From Neckera pumila (taxonomy: Eukaryota > Streptophyta > Bryopsida > Hypnales > Neckeraceae), in the NCBI GenBank assembly GCA_963969595.1, contig OZ018408.1, positions 29,636,108-29,700,107 on the forward strand: a stretch of 64,000 nucleotides of DNA, read 5' to 3'. A program made the position numbers and the translations under genes. The notes beneath the pieces were generated by a model, which saw nothing but the letters and a program-made list of their open reading frames with translations, ran no database searches and was not told the origin of the DNA. Shown in pieces: positions 56,988 to 64,000 of the stretch (position 1 is its first letter; each line of letters opens with the position of its first letter).

Positions 56988-58390
56988 GTGAAGCTCTACA
57001 TTTGTAGATTGTGTAGTGGTGAGGATTCTTGCAGTTCTTCTTCTATACCTTGGTCATCTCAGTTGCAAAAGCTCCAGGCGCTGGAGCAACTCAAAAATGG
57101 CAACTCAACACGGAAAGTTGCAGATGCAGTAGGCATGAGTCAATCTTGGGTTGTTCATTTGAGAAGGGAGATTGCTGGGGACATTGAGAAGCAGAAAGGA
57201 GGGCGCCCAAGACTTCTTACTGCGAGAGAGAGGCGGTGCTGTGTAACCTTGCTCATCGAAGGTCGTCTTGGAGTTGCATCAAAGACAGCAGCGGAGATTC
57301 AAAAAGAATCAGGTAAAAATGTGTCTGTTGTAGCTGTGAGGCGTGCTTTGAGATGGGAAGGTTTGGCTGCAAGAATGCAACAGAGGAAGCCCCTATCATT
57401 AGATGAGAAATCAGCCCTGTGGAGGGCTGCGTGTTTCCAACCTGTGTGAACTTGTGAGAACTGCCAAATTCAGGGCCGTGGCAGCTCGTTGACATGGCCG
57501 AGCGACTACCACGTCGGAAAAAAATAATTTTTTTTTTCAAAAAAAAAAATGAAATTTTTTTTTTCTATTTTTTTTTTCATTTCAAGAATGAAATTTTTTT
57601 TTTATTTTTTTTTTATTTTTTGAAATTTTTTTGTCGAGAACAGCCGTTCCTTGAAACTGCGAGGGGGACTAGCGTCGGGAACGGGCCCGAAACGGCCCTC
57701 CCGACCCCCTAAAACTCATCTAATGTGACACAGAAGCATGTTTTGGCACAGTTGAGATTTGCTCGAAGGTATGCAAATTGGACCATTCATGATTGGAAAT
57801 GTGTTATGTTCAGTGATGAGACGAAGATAAACAGGTTTAATTCCAATGGTAGGTCATGGTGTTGGATTATAGATGGAGAACATATGCAACCGCAACATGT
57901 CCAACAAACAGTCAAACATGGCGGTGGACATGTTATGATTTGGGGTTGTATGACGGCTTTTGGATCTGGAGCTTGGCATAGAATTGAAGGAGTGATGGAT
58001 AGGTATGTGTACAAATTTATTTTGGAAAACTTCTTATGGTCTACAATCCGGCATTACAATTTGGATCCAAGCAACATAGTGTTTCAATAGGATAATGATC
58101 CGAAACACACAAGTACGATGGTGCAGGAATGGCTTAAATCACAACCATTTCAACTTCTCCAGTGGCTTGCTCAATCACCAGATTTGAATACCATGGAGCA
58201 TTTTTGGGCTCTTTTGAAACGACGTTTGAATGGGTTTTCTACACCTCCGAGAGGAATTGAAGAATTGTGGGAGCGTGTATACATTGTTTCTTCTAGTTTT
58301 AGTGAGGAAGATTGCATGGCATTGTATGAGAGCATGCCGCAAAGAATTGCTGTTGTAGTGGCAGCTAGAGGCTACTGGACAGATTATTGA
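56988..58390 (+). pseudogene. Tc1-like transposase, interrupted
   Basis: The N-terminal helix-turn-helix reads LQALEQLKNGNSTRKVADAV, GMSQSWVVHLRREI, with GGRPRLL (the GRPR AT-hook-like linker) and a second DNA-binding helix around ASKTAAEIQKESGK to RRALRWEGL. The catalytic part reads KHVLAQLRFARRYANW, VMFSDETKIN (first D), HVMIWGCMTAFG, DNDPKHTS (second D) and SPDLNTMEHFWALLKRRL (E). Thirty-four residues separate the second D from the E, so DD34E. It is inactive: a 329-bp insertion splits KPL|LTQKH, an in-frame TAG (58088) stands where VFQQDND is expected, and there is no ATG near the N-terminus. Plant mariner elements are usually DD39D, so this type is noteworthy here. Confidence 0.9.
57397..57725. 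mobile_element. 329-bp TSD-less insertion, possibly Helentron/Helitron-like
   Basis: It begins CATTAGATGAG and ends with the exact complement CTCATCTAATG. Removing it joins CCCCTAT to TGACACAG and restores KPLLTQKH in frame, so no target bases were duplicated and the target is between T and T. Stem-loops lie near both ends: CAGCCCT...AGGGCTG at 57412-57429 and GTCGGGA...TCCCGAC at 57674-57705. The middle is extreme A/T homopolymer sequence. If instead bounded TC...CTAA between A and T it would fit a classical Helitron, but then one extra base shifts the frame. Confidence 0.6.
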
Positions 58391-58620
58391 AGTTCAAAGA
58401 AGTAGATCAAACAATACTAAATACATGCATATGGTTGTTGATTATAAATTGTACAAAATTATCTAGTTTTCAATCTGATGTATAACTCTATGTACATGTA
58501 TGTGACTCTATTTGCTTTTGAATGGACTTTTCATCTTTGAAAAAGAGTTACTACATTGTGTGCAATGGCTTGCCAATGTTGTCTTCTTCAACAAAGTACT
58601 CAGTTTCATTTGTCCCTGTA

Positions 58621-61600
58621 ATAAATGTATTAACAAATAAAACAATCAAATCATTAAATTGCTTTATTTTATTTTGCAAAATCATCCAACATAGTAGCAC
58701 CATCATTAGAGAAAAATTGGGATTTTTGAATTAAATTATTTTTTTGGAATTTATTTTTTATTTTTCATTTCCTATATTTGCATGGTTTTATTTCTTGTAT
58801 TTGTTGGATAAAGTCAAACAATTCTTTAGAGTATTCAGATTTTCAATAATGAGTCTATAAAATATACAGAGTACAAATTTATTAAAGAATATAATATTAT
58901 AAACATGCATACAGTATACCAAAATAAAGTATTTTAGCTTTGAGTCCACCATCAAAGTTTAGTATTGCTAAATTTTGGCTACATTAGTATATTAATCCCT
59001 ATCAAGTTCTTTGGCTAAAAAATTAAAAAATACTATTCGATGTCAAGAGTTGTAAATAAAGTTTTATGCAATTTGAAGAACTTCTAACCATACAAAGATC
59101 TTAATCTTGACTTGTGCTACAATGATGTATATGAAATTTAGGGGTTCAAGGTATTATATGAGTGAGAACTATGTATGCAAAATTGTTTGGATTTAAAAGA
59201 GCTTTAGGAGGTAAAAAAATTGAACATTTCTAGAAATACATCAAGTTTTAAATTTGAAAATTATAATTTCAACTTTATTGAACATCAATTTCAAACCCAA
59301 AAGCAATGCCAACGCCATTTTATGGCGTTTGGATGACTTTTTTGTGGTCTACGCAAAGATTAGAAGCATTTTTTCATCCACTTTCTTTTCTTTGACCTTC
59401 CATGGTGGATTATGAAAAATCTTCAATTGAGTTTGTAATTTTCCCAGTGCTTGTCTTCAAGCGAATGAGAAGTTAGTAAAAAATATCGGATCACAAAATA
59501 TGCTATTTTAGGATATTTTGGAAAGTTGTTGTTCTTTGCTTTGAATCTGAAATTTCTTCACAAAAATGATATTTTTTGAATTTGAACCAAAGTTACAAAA
59601 TGAAGGTCATCTACTTTAGTTTCTATTCAATTTCAATTTTGAAAAAATTCCTAATATTAAATGTTTTATTGCTATTTGAACTTTGAATGCATTTTTAATA
59701 TCTATGATTTTTTAATTATAGAATGATACGAAATTGAATTTACATTGTGATGTTTGTCACTATAATGTATACACTTGGTGAAATTTTCAGATTTTTGGAA
59801 ATACTTTTCTATTTGATATGATTTTTCTTCACTTTTTCTTCACAAATTCTCAAAAAAAAACAATTTTTCACAAAAAAATCTAAATTTTTTAGGAAATATA
59901 GAAGATATGTAGTTCCATCACTAAAAAATAAATATATAAATTTTCTTTCATATGTAGTTGCAAAATTTCCAATTTTCTACATTGAAACATTCAATCTCTA
60001 AATTTATTTCCTTCCTCCTCAATTCCTTTCTTTGCATGGCAAACCCTAAATTCATTAAAATTTCAATTCCACAAAAAACAAAAAAACAATGGTCTAATGA
60101 GAGACTACAATTTACTCTTCATAGTCCTGCAATCACTGCTTTGGACATCCTAGTACATTACTTCAATCAAAGCACAATAAACATGTAGCCAACACTTCCA
60201 TCTTCAAAGTACAAGTGTTGTTTTTGTAAATGCCAACTATCAACTATATTTCTTTATGTGTTCAAATGCACAATGTCTTCTTTGAGGTCTGCAAACCATC
60301 CTTTTCCATCTCCGTACCCGCAAAGGAATATGAGTAATAACTTTAAGAATTTGTGATAGAGGAGGTCCCATGTCTAAGGGCCGAAACTAATAAACAACAC
60401 CAAAAAAAGGACATGGAAGATGAAAGCAAATGTAATATGCAAGACAAGTTCATAAGTGAAAGGAAGTCATGGGAATGTAATTGCCTACAAATCCAAAGTT
60501 GAAATTGAAAAGATCAAGAACCCAAAGAGGTCAAAATGGTCATCAAAGGCCGCACTCTTACAAATCTCTATTGACAAGCTACTTCAAATCCCTACCTACT
60601 TCAAGGAGCAATCATTTCAAGTGCAAGTGAGTGGATAGAGAATTTATTTTATTTTCAGAATCCCAGATCCACAACGCGGAGGTTGGTGTAATTTTTTTTT
60701 ATTTCAATATGACAGTGCCTTTTTTTTTGGCAGCGTGAGGGAAGGGATATTTGGCAGTCCAAGTTGTTTGCTACCTTTTCACTAGATCGTAATCTCATGA
60801 AGATTTCCGAACATAAAAATAAATTAAATAATGAAGTAAGGTAATTGTGGGCTAACATTTTATCTCCAATTTTTAGTGTCAGATTGAATGACTTCATATT
60901 GTCAAGAGGCATGTCAAATAAGTGTTTAGGAGGGAGGACAATTTGACACCAGATGCAAATGGTTTATATTGAATGGTCCTTATCAAATACCTTCACTAAA
61001 TTACATTATTAACACTAAAGGATGGAGGGTGTATTGGAAGATTAAAAAGTCCAAAATTGCCCATTTTTTGATGCATCATCCAAAATAAAAAATAAAAAAT
61101 TTAGAAAAAAAATTCTAACCATACAAAAGTGTATTAAACAAGTAAGGCAATGTGTAGAAATAAATTCAACCCATTTGATCGTGGGGATTGAAAGACTTGA
61201 AACTCAATGTAAGATAATAGGGCTTGAAGTTAAGATTTTTTTTCCTTCAAAATCACCATACATAGCTCACAAAGTTTGATTCCTCCTAGAATGTGATTTG
61301 AGAATCAAAAATTTTTTTTTTGGAAAATTTCATGTCATATGTTATTAGTTAAAAATATGCCACATTTCAAAAGACAATGAAGGTTTTAGAAACTGAAGCC
61401 CCAAACATGCCCAAATTGCCCAAACTAACTAATTTTTTTCAGAGAGCAAAGCTTTTGATCCAAGCACCTAATCCTAAAAACAATGATACTCCCACAAAGG
61501 GAGTACATGTTCACACCAAGTGCCAAAATTTCATGAACATCCAACCGAAATTGACTTTGTAGAAATCTATCTGGATTTTCAATTGTCCATTCAATAGACA

Positions 61601-64000
61601 ATTGTCCTTTAATAGGGATCAATAGATTCTTATCCCTGGTTCTAATCCACATTAATTTAAACCTCACTAAAACCAAGGTGAGTTTGCAATAACTAAAGTG
61701 TGTTTGGTAAAATCATCATTGGTACTAGGGTGAGAGCATCACTTGAGTCTCACCAACATCTAGGAATCGGAGACATACTAGAGCTAGTAGGTTGATTTCG
61801 TTCAGTATTAGAAGCCAAAGAGTGCACAACGTAGTAAAGGATGAAACCTAAAAATGGTGAAAAACTAGAATAAAGAGCAAAGACACTAAAAAATAAGTCT
61901 TTTTTCCATTTTTTGTGTCGTGCAGGCGCAACAAAATATATACATACATATTTTTTTTTCCGAAGCTTTTTGCATCCTGCGCATTCAAAGGTCTTCAACT
62001 AGATAGTCTGCTCTTAAAGCAACCATTTAAGAGCTGTTTGCCTTTTGGAGGAAGCTAAACTCCTTGAAATAATTTTCAGTAAATTTGTAGGAGGAAAAAT
62101 GGAATTGGCATCTAATCCAAGTCATTTCTTTCTTTTCTGCATATTTTTTTGGACCTTCTTGGAATTAGTTACAAATTTTTGAAGTTGAAACACAGTGGTC
62201 ACTAAAATTGACCCCCTCTTGAAATGTACACTTTTGGTACATTGAAGAAAATAAAATGTACCTATGCACCATGACTGGTTTTAGAAGCCAATTGCTTTTA
62301 GGACAAACTACCTTAGTCATCAAGCTAATTTTCTTTAGGTGTCACTACCATACATTCATGTCACTACCACTTCTATACATTTATGTCAGATTTGACACCG
62401 TGGTACTGAAATAATATATATTTGGCATTTGGATAGTTTGGTAACTTGATTTGAATTTCTTGGCTTTTGACACTTCGCTCTTTTCAATTTTTTGACATTC
62501 ATCTTTGACTAGATTGTTTTTTTCTATTCATACATAAATGTGTTCTTTTTTCTAAATTTTCTCAAGAATAATTTTTGGATATTCAGAATTGGCAACAACA
62601 AAACTTTCTCAGATTTTTAGAAATAGTTGTACAATTTTTCAAATTTTAAACATGTTCCAAATTTTCCCTAATTATTTACAAAACTGACCTACACGTAGGA
62701 TACCTGGTTAAGAATTCCTATAAAAATATACCATACCACTTTGCAACTAAGGAATAAAGTGGAAAAACATGTACAGTAACAATTGAGAAAATCAACAATA
62801 CGTTCCCAATACCTACATTTAAAAATTCACTTTGAAAACTATTATTCCATTGCAATAATTTTCAAAAAGAACTTATTCTGTTAAAGAAACAATAAAACAT
62901 GACTTCTTCTTTCAATTGGCATATTTTAGCTCATCAAATATCTTCTCATACAGCAATGAAACGCAAGAACTCCTTAAACCCTACCAATGCAACATATTAA
63001 TATTCTTTGAACCTGCAACAATAGTTTCTTCCATAGTGATATCATTCCATCAACAATTCCACTATGGACCATTCTAGACCATTGATATCACTTCTCATTC
63101 ACTCTTCTCATGCCACCAAGGCTTGCATCTTGAAATAGAAACCTGGTATGGTGGGTTCAATACTGGAATGAATACACTAAAGCTCCAACACAAGGCGGTT
63201 ACAGTTTCTATACATGTCTGTTCTTAGCCACAGAGCTGAGCAACCACTTTGAACTTGAAACCCAAAACAGTCAGCTTGCGCTACACTCTAACTAAACTAT
63301 TCACAAGTTACCAATTTAAACACTTGATACAAATGATTTACACTTCGTCCATCCAACCTGGCTTTCGATCAAATGTGAAAGGGTCGAGTTGGTAAATAAT
63401 CCAGCCATTCAGGCGGCGTTCCCTTGTTACGATGGAGAATTCTAAATGTCCTGTAGTTTGGTGGCAAGTCCACACTGTCCAGCGCCTTGGGCTCCTGACA
63501 AAAAAAAAGGCATTTTGCTCTAAGAATATGAAAAAAGAAGAAGGGGAAAATCAGAATATAACAGGACAACTCCATAGCATCAAATGGAAGATAGGTGCAC
63601 CATCTCCATCTATTTTTGGTTACAAGACGTGCATTTGGAAACAAAGGTGTGATTTACATGCAAGTTCTAAAACTGCTGAAGTTGGAACATACACCGTAAC
63701 TTTTAATTGACTAACTTAACCCTTTTGGCTTCCCAACCCAGAGCAGAAAATTCAAATTGTATTTCCAAGAGCAATTTGACAATTAAAACATTTCTCAGAT
63801 TCATTACTTCATATTCCTCATGGACGAAGTAAATATGTTTCCTATTAGTATTTGAATTTCTCAAAAAATATTTGGTCATAAATGAAATTGATCTGAGTTT
63901 TCAATTAAACACCTTAAGGTAACCAAATTTATTACGAATAACCTCCAAAATTGTCCAAACACTTTGTACGAGTGCATTGAAAATCATTGTGTCAATATTT
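58621..64000. other. AT-rich repetitive tail of the window
   Basis: No gene is recognised. 59450-59970 repeats 45310-45836. 59960-60060 resembles 19290-19400 (CTACATT.AAACA...CAATCTC.AAATT, TTCCTTCCTC). 62060-62275 repeats 54980-55210. GAGCATCACTTGAGTC at about 61735 looks like one PIF-type end without a partner. Open frames up to 92 residues (for example 63432-63710) have no recognisable family. Confidence 0.45.

Larger units (their letters stand above)
56704..58618 (+). mobile_element. Tc1-like (DD34E) transposon, full length with TIRs
   Basis: The left TIR begins CAGTGACAAACGAAACTAAG and continues TACTCC; the right TIR is the complement of CAGGGACAAATGAAACTGAG. The inverted repeat extends about 51 bp to TTGGCAAGC on both sides, with roughly 11 mismatches. 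TA lies outside both ends (56702-56703, 58619-58620). Total 1915 bp, or about 1.59 kb without the nested insertion, is a typical Tc1 size. Confidence 0.93.

Noticed and set aside
1..64000. LTR retrotransposons and tRNA or rRNA genes
   Set aside because: No long terminal repeat pair, reverse transcriptase or integrase motif, or convincing cloverleaf or rRNA sequence was seen by eye. A tRNAscan or domain search could overturn this.

Overview
The window reads as nuclear DNA of a streptophyte (a land plant or close algal relative). It is AT-rich, sparsely genic, and built mostly of nested DNA transposons and their fragments. The plant assignment rests on three things. There are exon remnants of chloroplast-type GET3B and chloroplast-type fructose-1,6-bisphosphatase. 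There are spliceosomal GT-AG introns with matching phase. There is a Stowaway-type MITE ending in the familiar CTCCCTCCG motif. A DD34E Tc1-like element and several TTAA-flanked piggyBac-like families are less expected in a plant, so I do not name a species.

Layout. 0-5 kb: a repeated leader sequence interrupted by a piggyBac-like element (itself carrying a second, nested one), then a TIR element and simple repeats. 5.5-6.8 kb: minus-strand exon blocks of an SMP-30/gluconolactonase-like gene and of the C-terminal part of a GET3B-like ATPase. 9-10 kb: another piggyBac-like element. 10.6-16.7 kb: probably a CACTA-type unit, with an apparently intact three-exon zinc-ribbon gene divergent from a decayed Tnp2-type transposase. 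18.7-20.5 kb: an old piggyBac-like copy loaded with insertions, including the Stowaway MITE. 21-24.8 kb and 48-51.3 kb: two inverted copies of one unit made of a leader, a 30-34 bp minisatellite and a two-exon gene for an unrecognised 226/227-residue protein. Each copy has taken its own insertions, and these provide filled/empty-site comparisons. 25.1-25.9 kb: a 740-bp foldback element with 368-bp arms. 26-29 kb: a PIF/Harbinger-like TIR element, a G29 tract and more piggyBac-like sequence. 30.5-31.1 kb: two exons of ribosomal protein eL32 with no recognisable third. 34.4-36.1 kb: three tandem copies of a roughly 590-bp unit. 36-47.7 kb: more TIR elements and piggyBac-like copies plus a hAT C-terminal remnant. 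52.3-52.6 kb: a broken FBPase exon fused behind a leader copy. 56.7-58.6 kb: a complete but inactivated Tc1-like element split by a TSD-less insertion. From 58.6 kb to the end I see only AT-rich, mostly repetitive DNA.

The host-like genes here are all fragments or doubtful. The only reading frames that survive as consistent multi-exon genes are the zinc-ribbon gene beside the transposase and the two copies of the minisatellite-associated unknown gene. All product names come from reading the translations by eye; no database search was run.
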